Source: Istiophorus platypterus (Eukaryota; Chordata; Actinopteri; Istiophoriformes; Istiophoridae). Taken from it: 64,000 nucleotides of DNA. A model generated the notes under the pieces. That model was not told where the DNA came from. It did not search any database and saw nothing but the letters and a program-made list of their open reading frames with translations. The translations under genes were made by a program, and so were the position numbers. Positions 47,401 to 62,400 of this stretch are shown here, piece after piece (the first letter of the stretch is position 1; every line of letters starts with the position of its first letter). The DNA lies in assembly GCA_016859345.1 (NCBI GenBank), contig CM029121.1, positions 1,048,829 through 1,112,828 on the forward strand. Direction: 5' to 3'.

Positions 47401-50400
47401 TATTTTTATTATTATTATAAATATTGAAAGAACAATAATGTACATTATTATTCATGGAAGACGATTAGTCTGCTTTTTTTTCATCTCTAGTGCTAAGGGA
47501 CCTGTATGATGGAGGGATGCTTGCCTGAAAAAGGTTGAGTGCCACTGTTATAGTTATGTATATGCGTGAGAGTGTCTGTGTGTGTGTCTGTGTGTGCGTA
47601 CTCACCATCCATTATTCCCCTTTGTTACATTGTGAATCAAAGCTCCTTTACTGAAGCTGAGCTCATCTGACCTTGTAGCCTGATAACTATACAAAGCCCT
47701 AACAGTACTTTGAGGCTAAAGGAGACAAACACACACAATAGTGAATCACTTTATCAAAGAAAACTTCACAAGATAACAGTCGGCCGAAGATGAAAACGTT
47801 TAGTGGTGTGTACGCACCAGTGAGGGCTCAATCTCATTGGGTTCCACATATGTCTTCACCTCATACAGAGAGGCACAGTCTTTCTCCTGTGAAGAGCAAT
47901 CCATTGTTAAGTACCAGTCATTGCAGCTGTAGAGCCATACAGCTATGCATATGTTGAACTGATGTTGACTTTAAATGTCCAGCAGACAAGGCATGGAATA
48001 TTTATTTACCATATATTGCACCTTTCAGTAACAAGGCAATTCAAAGTGCTTTACAGAAGCATGGAAATACATTAAAAATAAGCCATCCAGAAGTTATTAA
48101 AATTGCACTTAAAACATAATAAAAACAAGGCAAATTATGTGCCACACAGAAGCATAGACTAATTGCAAACATTAAAAATAAAACTTTAAGAAGACAAAAT
48201 TTGCATTTAAAAGACAATAAAAACCAAAATAAAACCAACAACAAGCCTTTAGATGTTAAATAATTTTGTTTGCTAAATTCATAATCACCATATGACAAAA
48301 AGTAGTCCCTATTCTGTTCATATGGTTTGAACCAATTTAGCACAGTGTCAGAAAGTCCCACCAACTATTTTAATTATGTCTCTCTTTTCTTTTCTATCAC
48401 TACTTACTGCTATGGTGACAGAATTTCACTATAGGGAGTCTTGACATTTCCTTTGGTCTTTGTATTTCTCCTACAGTAACTCACTGTGCTGAAGCGGTCA
48501 ACCAGCTCAGGGGTGACTGGGTAACGTAGCTTGATTTTGCGATACAGTGGCTTCTTCCTGAAGTAGTTCACCAGCTCCACCAGGCTCTCGAACTCTGTAG
48601 TGGTGCCAAGGAGGTACATGTTCCCTTCCTTCTGGATCCGACAGTGTTTCACCTTACCATCACCTCTGAAAGAGAACCGACTTCATTACTACTAAAAACA
48701 ATCAGATCAGACAGAGAAAAATAAAGTCATCAATGTCACACTGCACCTGAATGTGATGGCGAAGGAATCTGGTTCTCCCTCTCTCTGCCGGATGAGGAAA
48801 GCTCCATCTCTGGGAATCCTCAGCAGGTAATCCTCCGCCTGACCTCTGCTCAGGTTACTGTAGAACCATCTGCACAACACACACAAGGACAGTCACATGT
48901 CAGGGGTATCTGTCTAGTGTGCAGCTTTGGCAAAAGAGGTGTTTTGCATTCTATACCTGTATATTGATACAAAATGGACAAAACAAAGAGAGAGGGGAAA
49001 GAGTTACTATGTGTCTGTGAGTGTATGAGAAAAAATGAAAAGTGAAAAAGAGAAGCCATGCATGATGCATGCGTAGTTAATACAAAGTGAGGGTGCAACA
49101 GTTTGAGATGTACAAAGCTCTACCAAACTAGAAGATCATGGTCTAAGCTTTTTGTACTGCAGTAAATTCACAGCTTGTATAAAATATCAGAATTAAAATC
49201 ACTGTACCTCAAAATTTAGGGTTTTTTTGTATATACATTGCTTTGAAGAAAGTATTCAGACTACTTAATATTTTTAGACATTTTATGTTTCAGCCTTGCG
49301 CTGAAATCAATTTTTTTTTCCTCTCAGCAACGAACAGTCGATACCCAATAATGACAAAGCGAAAACAGAATTTCTAAATTAAATTTTTGCAAATTGATTG
49401 AAACGGAAAAATTGAAATATTACATTGACATAAGTATTCAGACCCCTTACTCAGTAATTAGTGAAACATCTTTGGCAGCAATTACAGACTTGATTCCTCT
49501 TGAATGTGACAAAAAAAAAAATATGCACACCTGGATTTGGGGATTTTCTACTATTCTTCTCTGAAGATCTTCTTAAGCTCTGTCAGGTTGAATAGGGACA
49601 ATCGGTGGATTGTCATTTTTAGGATGGTATTGGGCAGGTGATGAGCAGCACCTGGTTTCCCCCAGACATGATGCTTAGAATTTATGCTGAACAGTTTAAA
49701 TCTTGGTTTCATTAAGCCAGAGAATCTTGTTTCTCATGGTGTGAGAGACCTTTAGGTGCCTTTTTTCCAAGCAGCTTTCATGTGTCTTCCACTGAAGAGA
49801 GGATTGGTCTCGACACTCTGCCATAAAGCCCAGAGCAGTGGAGTGCTGCAGTGATGGTTGTACATCTGGAGGTTTTTCAGTTAGTCTAGGTGGCTCTAGA
49901 AAGAGTCCTGGTTGGTCTAAATTTCCTTACGGAGGCCACTGTTCTCTTGGAAACCTTCAATGCAGCAGATATGTTTTGTAGCCTTCTTGAGATTTGTCTC
50001 AACACAATCTCTTCTCTGAACTCTACAGGTAGTTCCTTTGAGCCTACGGCTGTTTTTTGCTCTGATGTGAATTATCATCTGTGAGACCTTATAAAGACAG
50101 GTGTATGTTTTGTCATGTCTAATCTGTTGAATTTACCACTGATGGACTTTAATCAAGGTGTAGGAACATCTCAAAGATGATCAAGAGAAATGTGAGACAT
50201 CTGAAAAAAAATTTCAAATGTTAAAGCAGGGGATCTGAATAGCTGTGTAAATCTGATTTCAGTTTTTCCTTTTTAATAAATTTGCAAACATTTCTAAAAA
50301 TCTTCCTCTCTATTTGTCAGGATCCATTAGCACTTACTAGCATATCAGACCTAAATCATCAAACAAGCTGACAGCAGTCTGACAGCATTGTGAGTCCTAC

Positions 50401-53400
50401 AATGTTGTATGACTGCAATTTTTAAATCAGTGGATTACGTGGACTTTTCATGAAAAAGTTGAGTGGCTAGTTCAGACATTTAGGTAGAACAGAGTTACCT
50501 GAATGGTATATGTTTTTAGAAGGCAGAGATTAAACGAAACAGTTGGAAAATTATAGAGCATAAGCTAATTATTTTAGTATGTACTAGTGTGGTGCTGTGC
50601 TGGTAAATTTTTCCCTGTGATGTATCAGATTCATATTTTTCATATATGACAAACCCTTCTCTTAGATGTGGGTTGGGCTGTGGTACAGCGTCAGTGAGGC
50701 GCAGCTCAAAGTCTTGACAACGCAGCGGACTTTCTCTGTAGTGCTGGATCACGGAGTACACGCTTGGAAAGTGCAGGTTTGGCGTCAGGTAGAAGTAAGT
50801 GTGCCCCCCCTCTGAACCGGAGCGAATACGACAGTGTTGGACCCTCCCACTGCGCCTGAAATACATACAGATGTTTTTACACATACAATTGATCAAAAAT
50901 ATATTACATAGGTTTTATAACCTAAAAAACATTAAAGGAAAAAAAGGAAAAAATTGGACTTTCTACATTGCAGCTCCTGGACCGGGGGTGTTTTTTTCTC
51001 CTCACTGACAAGGTTTTAGATATGGTTTCGGATCAAAAGATCACAGAATGAATTGATCTGGTGATTATTTTTAATGGTAAGACAGGACAGGAGGAAGTTG
51101 TAAAGTTTTCAAAGGTTTTCCCCAAAACAGCTTGGATCCCCAGTGATGCCAAACTTACACCATACCAGAACAATATAGTCATCTTTACCTTCTAAAAGGG
51201 AAAACACACTGTCTTAACATATACCTGAACAAAGTGGATAGAAAGAAATACTTTAACTGTGACTCATTTCATGTCAACAGAAATTTTGGCAGGTCAGCAT
51301 GCATGTCCTCTCCCAAAGATCCTTCCAATATTGCTGAGGATTGCAACAATCTTTGTCCAGTTTTGGTGAAAAACAAGAAAACTGTATCATCTCATTTGAA
51401 GAGGGGGACTGTATATTGCAAAAAACTGCAGGGCTGAAGTTGGTTTTGGGTTTTTGGCCATAAGATCATGAAAGGTGATGCTGTACCAGAAGGAGAGGGT
51501 GAAGTCTGTGACATAGGTATCACTTTCCCGGACCAGGAAGGTTCCATCTCTTCCCCCAGTCTCTGCGCAGTAATCATGGATTAATCGCTCGGCCATCAGC
51601 CTGCCCTCCTTCATGCGACCATGAAACCATGGCTCTGAACAGTGCAGGTCCTGGTACTGAGAAAGACAAAAACAACACTGGTTTTAACAGATATTATTTA
51701 CCGTTACTATATTTGATACAGTTTAAGTTATAATCACTGTCCAATATATCATTATCGGAACTGTTCATCCCATATATATACGAATATACTTTAACAACAA
51801 CAACAACAACAACAAAAACATCAACAACAACAATAATACTAATAATAATAATAAAAAAAATCAGAAAATGACTTTGGTTAAATGGTATTAAAAGTCATGT
51901 TTACATTCATCAAAACGCACTGTGTGCATGTGACTTAACAGACACTGAATGCATTTCCTTCCCTTTAAAACATTATAAAGCTGATACTTTAAATACTTGT
52001 GTTTGCTGGCTAACACTGTTCTTCTTCCATGCTTTTTGTTTGAACTTTGAACTCCAATTCTTGCTGCATTACCAGCAACATCTGTCAATCAGGTTGAAAG
52101 CACAAACATAGATTTGCATCTTCATGCCCATGCACATGTATAAAGAATTAGGTGACCGAATCCTGAAAACACTACTCCATAGTGCTACCAGTGGTCAAAA
52201 GCTCTATCCTTCAACCTGACAGTTGGTTCAAGAAAATCCCCTTTAACTTTACACAATGTTTATTATGTTTATTGATTTTTATTATTTATTCCTACAAACT
52301 GTAAACTTGTGATATTTTATCCTGAACCACTTAAAGTTGATTGATTGAAATTTAGAAACAACAGAAGACAATTTGCAATTAAAGTTTCTAGAATCTCTTT
52401 AACCTTCCTGGGATCTTCCTCCTGCTCCTCATCCTCCTCTGCGTAGTACAGATTGTCATCACGGATCACACAGTAGTGCTTGTTCCATCGCTGAGAAAGA
52501 GAAATGTTGTAAATTGTAAAAGAAGTTTTTCGGGGAAGTGTTAATTAGCTCAGTAAAACAGTAACATTTCAGTCAGATAGATATTATATGGCATTAATAT
52601 CTTTTCTTCCGGCCCTTTTCCTCAGACTATCTGTCCTTGTCCACCGCCTCCTCCTCTCTCCCTGTCACATTAACGGAAATGCTTGTTACTAAATGTCCTC
52701 CCTCTCTCCTGCAGTTTTGTGCTTCCTCGTCCCTCTCCTCTTCCTCCTGTCACTTTCTACAGGTTTTTTCTGATGCTCCTGAGTCTGGATCCATGGTTCT
52801 AGACCATCTACTGCCCCATGAGCCTGATCAACACCCTCTGCTTCAATTATTATGATTACTACTGTTACCATTTCATTTAGTCCTATTAGTAATATTATCA
52901 GCCCTGTTAGTATAACTATAGTATATATAGCAATTAGTCCCATTATTGTGCTCAGCTCTCTCTCCTCCCTCCTGCCCCCCTTGTGTCTCTCTTTCTCTCT
53001 CCAACCAGTCGAGACAGACCGTCATGAGCCGGGATCTGTTTAACGTTTCTACCTGTTAAAAGGGAGTTTTTCTTGCTCATGGGGGAAATGTTGGGTCTCT
53101 GTAAATAATAACTATAAAGAGTCTGGTCTAGACCTGCTCTATATGGAAAGTGCCCTGAGATAACATCTGTTATGAAACTGAATTGAATTGTCCTGTGCTT
53201 TAGCAGCAAGAAGATCTCTAATTTACTGACTTTATAAAAAAAGAACCAAAATATCATGTCATAGTCACTGCTGCACATGTTGAAAATGCCTACCAGTTTA
53301 AAAGGCCCAAATAATACCTACAATTAGTTATGGGCTTAGCTTTACTTTTAATATCTAGATATTGTTCCTACTCCCTCAGGGGTATTTCATTCAATTCGGG

Positions 53401-56400
53401 TTGGTTTATTATATTGTGTGTATTTTATTTTGTAATTTTATCTTGAGGAAAATCATGCAATAGTAGTTTCATGTCAAGTTATATTAAATACTCCAGTCAA
53501 GTTAGTTGATAAGCCTGATTTCAGCTCGGCTACATTACATTACAGCAGCTGATGTAAAGCAGATTAACTCTGATCAGCCTTGTGTAAGGAAATACAGGTT
53601 AATCATTTTCTTGGTGTCAAAGTCGTGTCAGGTACCCTGCCTTACCCATTTCACCCCTCTCACAGTACCTGGTCCACAGGGTCCCAGATCTCCAGATCTC
53701 CCTGTTTTTGCCCCTTCCTCAAGTCTTTACTGATCCCCCCACCCTCCACACTGAGCTTCTTGTGCTGCACAAGGACAACAAGAACAGCACAGTCATGGCC
53801 ATTAGTAATGATCAAACATAGCAAAGAATTTTGTTATTTTTATACCAATTCCATTGACATATTAGTATGTTTCGACAAACAAACACACACACACTCAGAC
53901 ACATACACAGTACCTTGAGTATGATCTTGCCCTTCAGTTGTGTAGGGGAAGGTAGTTGCTCAGCCATCTGCTCCACAGGTTCAGTCAGCAGTTTATTTCC
54001 AAAAACCTCTTTGAAGATGCGAGCCATCTGACGCTGCTGATCTAAAGGGCAATGTTCTTCTATGGAAAGGATCACTGGGAACCTGACAAAGAGGCATGGG
54101 TATCATGATGTGTTTGAGAGAAAAGACAATGGCTGGATGTGAGATGACAATATGAATAGGCAGATTTTAAATGGCATAATTCAAAGTTATATAAAATAAC
54201 TGTAGCAAAAAGGAAAACATTCCCACATGAAGAAATTGGGACTTGATGTAATGATTCAAAGGAAAGAAATTGAAATTTTGTTTGTCTTTTAATGAATAAA
54301 AAAACAATGACCAAAATAGGGGGCATATATTGGTATAATGACATTTCCTTTTGTCAAAAAAAGGTCAGAGAAAGGTTGGGAGCCACAGATCCTTCAATAC
54401 TAAGCTGGCAACATGCTGCAAAAAACAGTTCAGTATTTTTTTTTATTTCTTAAAATCAATTTTAGACAAAAACAAAGCCTTAATGAATTTTAATGACATA
54501 AAATAATCAAGTCCTTAAAAAGGACTCTTCTCTGTGGGCCACTGCTCTAATGGAGCAGTTAGGGGTCATATATTTTGCTCATTTAGGGGAATCAACTTAA
54601 AAGTAACAACTGACACTGGCAATGATTTGTTTGGAAAAAAAAACACAGAGTGACAGTAGTTTTTGAGATTCTTACTCTGAGGTGACAAATGCATGATCGT
54701 TAATGGCTTTGACCACATCCTCAAATTTGATCTTGGTTGTTCTGGTCCAGCCATGGTAGATGATTGGCTCACCGGGCCCTTCCCAGCAGTCCACTAGAAA
54801 GATTCAGCACCGTAAAAAATACATATACTGATACAAATATTTGCAGAGCAACTAAGAGACAGATGTCACAAGCTCTGTTCTTCACTTTGAGGTACAGAAA
54901 ACATCCACTGAGAGTCAACCATGCACCAAAAGATATGCAGACCAGTCAATTAAATACATGCAGTATTTACACCTAAACCTTGTTAATAATTATTTAAACC
55001 AGGTTTTATAGGTATAAAATAATACCTGATTCAACAGTTTTCCACCTCTGACTAATCATTGTGATGGGTAAAATGACCCAAATATAAGACCACAAAATTA
55101 AATATATAAACAAATACATCTATGATTGAAGCGTAGCATATTGGATTTATTTTATACTGACATTCTACACAGCGGCATCCCAGACGCAGACAGCGCACAT
55201 AGGCCTCTGTGGACGACTCACTACGAAGCTGATCACCTGTCAGGTAGCTGTGGAACAACACACAAAACACAAGGCATGCTAGATTATATACTTTTTACAG
55301 AGTGAAAAACCTGGTTATGTATTGTTCCTCTCTAATGGATGTTGTGTTTTTAGTCTGGTTTGCTTGTTGGTCATTTAGAAAGATATTTGGCGCAACGTTC
55401 TATATGTAACTAAATGATTAACCAATTCTTTATTTTTCAGTTATAATAAAAAAACAACAACTTTTGGGTTGCTGAAAAGTTGTTAAAAAAACCCTACTTC
55501 CTGGATCCGACTCTTTAATCCAGATAAGATTATTCCATTAATTTAGTATCACACTCCCATAAAGTTGGGGGGTTCACAACTGACAGATCTTTGAAAAGAA
55601 AAGTTTCAAATCAAAGCAGCAGAATATATGCTGACTTGTAGTGCCTAGAATGGGTCAAGAATGGGCCTAGAATGGGTTTTTCTCATACCCTGAACACATA
55701 ATTCCAAAAATCTAAATCCTGCATTACGGTAGACATTTTATTAGTGTTTTTAATTGATTATTAATATTCCTCACAATGAATAAACCAACCTTTCTAAGTA
55801 AAATTGTTGAAATACTCCTTTAATAGAGGGTCATGGGTTTCTCATCACGTAATTAGCCATCAGTAAATGTTAGTAAGTCATCTACAAAGTAATTAATACA
55901 TGGTTTGTACACTTACCTATCAACAATACATTTGTTAATGTTTTCAGGTTATTTTTAATAATGTAGCCAGATTGGTAGGTAATTAATCAGCACGACACCA
56001 GGCCAAAATTAAATGACTGAACAAAAAGCTTGCTAAAGGAGCACAAACACAAGCTAAAGAAATTTTATTACAATAAAATGACCCAAAAGCTGTTTTTAAT
56101 TAATAGATTATAACTGAGCTACCATGGCATTGTTCATGTTTTTAACCATTGTTGATTGTGCAGGCTTCTTATACAGTTTCTGCATATAATGGCAAGATCA
56201 TAATGAAATTATTAATCAAACAATTAAGATTATAAGTCACTATACATTGGATTTTGAATCAAATAGTGATCAGTCCTAATCACTCACCTTTTACTCAATA
56301 TATATGAATATATATATGCAGATAGATAGATATATGAATATATCAATATACGAATATATATGAGTTTTGTTATTATGTATGTATTCGTGAGGATGTGTGG

Positions 56401-59400
56401 AGTCATACTGACGTGTTGTGTGAGGAGCTGATCCAGTAATGGGAAAGAGGATTGTTCATGTCCAGGTTACTGATCTCTGAGAATTTTTCATCCCACAAAG
56501 AGTTCTCCTTGGAAAACAGGAAACTGAGGAACTAGAGATAAGAAAGGCTTCCAAATTAATAATAGGTTAATAAGTAGTCCTTCATTACCTTTGTGATACA
56601 TTTTAGCAATTATACAAATACAAAGATATTAGTATTATTTTTCAAGCCAAACAGACATAATTTTTCTCGTACTCTGAACACATAATTCCAAATAAATATG
56701 TAGCCTGAAATTTCCTACTATATTTAATCTCAGTGTTATACAAAATGCAATATGGAGGCTAGAAGGTGCTGCCCATTTTCTAAGCAATTCATTAATAGCC
56801 TATTTAACAAATGAAAATTCAAGCTTACTGAAAATACTAAATCACAACAATTATGCAAATGAAAACACTTTGTACATACATATTTTTTTTTTAGGCATTA
56901 TATATAGACAGTGTAGAGAGACATAAAGGCAGGGAAGAGCCAAGCCCAGGCTGGCTGTGGTACAGTCTCAGCCTTTTTAGTAAGCACTTAACCAACTGAG
57001 GTATGACAATACAAAAGACATAGAGCAGAGTACTTCGCTGACGGTGAATTCTGGGTCATTGGTTTTTCTCATGGTGTCATCGATGAAGGTGGTCATCAGT
57101 TCTCTGACCTGGTTCAGATCACTGGCCCAGGATTCCTAAGGGATGAAGGAACACAGAAAAAGAAATAAAGATATTGAAGCAAATGTTAGAGCAAATCAAT
57201 AGTCTGTGGTACAATTACATAATCGATAACTATAAGTAAATAAATAAGCTAGCACTGAAATTTAGGCTATAAACAACATTATGCCTGCCTTTTAAAATCA
57301 CAACAGGTCTGTTTATTTTACTGTGAATGATGACTAAAACTTAAACAAAAACTTTTATATCATATCTTTTTCATTCAGTGTTTCTATGTGGAGAACTTTT
57401 TATACTATATAAACATAACAAATATGAATGAGCCTTAGCATTAAAATGGAGGTGGGATGTAGTTTTGTGCATGACTTACTTGATATCACCTTGATACCAA
57501 AAACAAGGTACCAAAAGTGATGAGAACGGTAAATATATTACATAATTTATTAGTTTAAAAAAAAGAATGGAAAACCAAAGTAGTTCTGAAATCATAATTC
57601 AATTAAACCATTAGCCAAACGATAATGACAGTTTTAATTTGTTGTCAAGCTTAATTTTTCCTATTTACTGTAAGCTCCCAATGAGCATTTTCATATGCCA
57701 TTTTGGTTTTTCTTTATATTTTTATACTAACAACAATTAGCCGTAACCTCCTATACAGCCCACTGCCTTTGGTATGCTGAGTTTCCTTCACAACCAAATA
57801 GCTCGTGTCAAAACCTGATGTCAAATAAGTTTGTTTTATTAAGGTCTGATAAGTAAGAGATTCTTATTATTGGCCCGTAGTATATTTCCAAATTAACACA
57901 TCATTTTAATCCTGTTGTTAAAAATCCTATGCCAAAAAATCTTATTGTAACATCAAATCCATATTCAAATCTTAATTACTGACTGCTTTCTTGCTGAGTT
58001 TGTGAAGAATTTTGAAAGTGAAATCAGTATTGAGAAATGTGTGTTATCAAGGGGTAAAAACAACTTATTCATCTGGTTTTTTATTCAATCTGGGTTTTGT
58101 AGAAATTATAAAAATTGCAAATTTCTTTTATTTGTTATGAGATTTCTGGATAAATCAGAATGATTAACTTTAAAAAATAATACATATGCAACTCTTTATT
58201 TATTATAATACAAATTACTGGGAAGGGGACTGAGTAAATAGTTGTTTGACAGGCACACACACAGTAGAGGATAAAAATATAGGTCAGGCATGGGATTAAA
58301 TTAAGTTAAAACAACACCTCTTTTTCTGATGTAATAATCACTCACTGTTGGTTATTTTACCTTTTGCTGGTAGAGGAGGAATCGTTGAAAATCATGGAGC
58401 AGAACCGCTGAGGCATCTGGTTTATCTGTGTTACTATATAATGGAAAAGAGCAAACACACTGTGTCAAATTATGTTGGCAAACTACAAACTATCTTAACA
58501 GGCTGCCTTTCATTAACAATAGGGTTTGCTAAGATCATGTGATTAAAGTCTTTAGTTAAGATTAGAAAAACAGACTCTCACCCCAGAATAAAAGCACAGG
58601 ATTCCTTTTTGAACTCATCAAGGATCTGAGTTTTAAAAGATAGTATAAATAAAAATACTGGGAAATAACATATGCACATTAATATATACAGCATATATTT
58701 AATATAATCAATCCAGACTCACCTCATTCTGTTCAAACATTATAAGATTGTACAATTTATGGAACTGCTCAAAGTCTAAGCGATCTTTCTTTGCTCCAAC
58801 TTCCTGTGAATACAGAACATAAAGGCATTGATTGAGACTGCAACAGCACTGAAAGAATGATGGAATTTGTTTACAACATAAGTCTTGTTTAATCAGTTGA
58901 TTTCTGATTTGATAGAACTTATAAAAAAATGATCTAGATCAATAGCCTACTTGTTGTCTATGTTTATGCTGTCTGTTTCTAAGTGGGTTTAATCAACAAC
59001 GTCTGTTTCCAGTGAATGAAGCCTTAGTTTGATGCTGTAAGGATCCCTCTCATCCCAGTCCACATCAAAAAATCCATAGGACCACTTGGTAACTACTTAA
59101 CCAACGCTGAATTGTTTACTTTGAAACAAAAAAAATATTGGTACAGAATAATAGTCTATTCACAGTTATTAAACTAGACAAAAGAGAGTGAGAGGGGTCA
59201 AAAACTGTGTAGTTCAACTCTCCACTGCCCCAAGATTACAACCGTACCTCACATCTCACTATCAAAGTATTGAAAAGCAAAAAAGGTTAACAATCACTAG
59301 GGAACCATGGAGATAGTCACCAATTCCCAAAAATTACAAGTGTAACAGAAATTAAATTTTATGCATTTTCAATGATCCACACAAATTTGAGCACATTGAA

Positions 59401-62400
59401 TCAAACAATCATCTTAAATATGAACTGTAAATACTGTGAATATTCCTTCCAATTCCTTTTAAATCTACCATCTATGTCTATCACTGTTGTTTTATGTTTG
59501 AAGCTAAACTAATACGTATTAATTACTCAAATAACAATAAACTATATTTAGGCTCCTACAATCGAGTCATGTTCCTGAGGAATGAGGGGAAGAGGTGTCC
59601 ATGGCTAAAAATTAAATATTTGAATCAATTAAATACAATTAGTTACACATGACAACGATGAGGACATGAGGTGAGGAGAAGAAGAGAAGAGTACCAGAAA
59701 TTTGTCTTTGAGAACACGAGAGCTGGGGGCCTTGTAGTTTAGCAAAGGAAGCAGAGCCTTCAGCTCCTTCATGGAGATGCTGGGACACAAAAAGTCAGTA
59801 TGCATCACATATACATCTGGCCACAGACTGGAATCCCACTATTCTGTTATTTATCATAAATATCACATTTTATGAATTATGATGTATTATTTTGTACAAA
59901 ATATTTTTTTTAAAGTCATTTTTCAGCACTTTTGACATGAGATATGATTTTTCTACATAAGCAGCAAAGTTGTTACAAATTTTCTCACAAACTTAAGTTT
60001 GAATATTTTAGAAATACTGTACACTGTATTCACCTATGGGGATTTACATGGTAAAAAATATTATCATGTCATATAATACCAGTCATAACACAAAATCATC
60101 ATTTTTGTCAAGAGCTAGTATGTCTTAGTAACCAGATCATTGATATGTAAAATACCTGTTTGTTTTGGTCTGATTGATAGAATACATCTGCTTCCTCAGC
60201 CAACTGTAGGGAAAATAATATAGAGAAATTAATGGCTTGATAAATCTAAATCACTGATAACTATGCAGATGTGTGTGTGTGTCTACCTCTCTATAAGAAC
60301 AGGAGTTGGAGCTGCCACTGTCTCTTGCCTCAACAGGTCGAGTCCTATCAGCCATTTCTGAGCCTCCTCCATAGAATCAGCTGGGAAATGGGCAAAATAG
60401 AGAGGATTACTGTAATAAACAGGCATTATCAGTGTGGGATTCTAAACAGTGGTTCAGCTCTTAAAACCTGGACATCAGAGCTGCTTTTTAGGAAATATTT
60501 GTCCTTTGAGCTTTCTTTGTTCACAGAAGGAGAGTTGTTAAAATTTCAGCATATTTCCTGGAGCAAAAGGTACATTAAACGAAAAACTATTAAATTATTA
60601 AAATATTCCACTAGCTCCCACATTTGTCACTGCTCACACACAAGATATACATCTAATTGCTGATAATTTTGTCCTCTTCCAGTTTCACTTGTTTTATCCA
60701 TTTTCAGTACTGCTTCATTATTTTCTTTCATATTACAGCTTCAATTTTTTTGCTTTTGTTTTTCACCTGTTTTTTCAGCCATTTTCACCATCGCTTCTGT
60801 AATTCCCTTCAATTCTCAGCTTCCAATTTATTTCAGTTTTCACCTTCCGTGTTTTTCCGTCTTCATTTCAGCTGTTTTTTTCAGCCATTTCAAGAATTTC
60901 TTCAGCCATTTTTTCAGCTCTAAGCTTTAAGCTTCTGATTCCCTTTAGCTATCAGCAATCATACAGCATTTCCCTAAGGAAATTGAATTTCTAGATGTAT
61001 ACACAATTTAACAGAATAGTTAAACATTTCAGTAAAATATGTGAATTTGTTTCCTCACCAAGAGTGAAAAGAAGAGATTGATATCAATCCAATGTCTGTG
61101 CATTAAGTACAGAGTTGGAGTTTGGACTTTGTTAGCATAACTTAGCATCAGGACTACCCTTCAATCTTCAAAGTGTAAAAATATGAAAAACAGCATCTCA
61201 AGAGCTGACTGATGAACACATTTCATCTTGAGTGTTTAACCTTTATGTGAACAGAAATGTAAAAACCACAATTTCTCCTTTTAGGAGTCGGGCGTTTAAT
61301 CATCTCAGTGAGGCTGCCAGATTTGGTACCATGGTGAGAAACTGAATCCAAATTTTTGAAAACAACTAGGGTTTTCATCAGAATTGTATTCACTGTTGTT
61401 GACCTTCAAAACTCGAACAATATCAATGAACTTATTCACTTAAAATTTAAACAGAAGAGAATACCACAGTTGTCAACTTTTGACATCATGGCATCATCTG
61501 ATTTGATCACTAGAAACACACTTAAATAAAGAACTTACCTCCTAGACTGAGGGTGTTGAGAACAAACTGTGAGCCGTAAAATATCGTGAAGCAGGTATTC
61601 TCATCATGTTTGTCCTTGCCATCTTTGAAGCGCTCAAAGTCCTTGGAGTTCCTCCCTGGACGAATCTCTCTGATCTCAAACAGGTCCACTGAAACAGAGA
61701 ACACATGTTCCTTTTGGTGATCATTTTTAAGGAGGTGGAATTACCATTTGTAATTCACCATCTCTGGGGAGAACATAATTACTTTCTCCAATGAGGTTAT
61801 GTGATTCCCTGTGTGCATCTGTTTCTTGGTTTGTTTGTTGGTTGTCAGCAGTATTACGCAAAATCCACTGAACCAATTTGCACCACACTCAGTGGAGGAG
61901 TGGGGCATGGGGCAGGGAAGAACTCATTAAATTTGGGGTCAAATCCAGACCATTTACTATGCATTTGGGTTTTTACTCTGAAGTCCACTATATGTTATTT
62001 GAGACTTACCAGGCTGAGGTCTGTGCTCTACTGAGCTACTTTTATCTGTAGTCTGAATCAAAGGTATAATAGATTTAACTTTTTTACAACTTTCACATAT
62101 TTTAAGTTCTCATTATGTCACTATAGTTAATATTCTTTCAAGTTTGGTTAATTTAGAACTTTATCAAACTGTGATGATAGCAAGTAGAGATATTAAAACA
62201 CACATACTAAAGACAGTGTACACTGTAATCCTAATTTTGACACCTAGTGCTCTAAATCCTTTTTCTAACCCCTCTTACACCCACCTTTGTGAGTCCACAT
62301 CAGCTGTTACCCTTTGTCCCCTTTTGTCTTTAACACATACACACCTCACACACATGCACACATCTGTAAATAGTCTCAGCACAAGTTAGGATTGATAATT

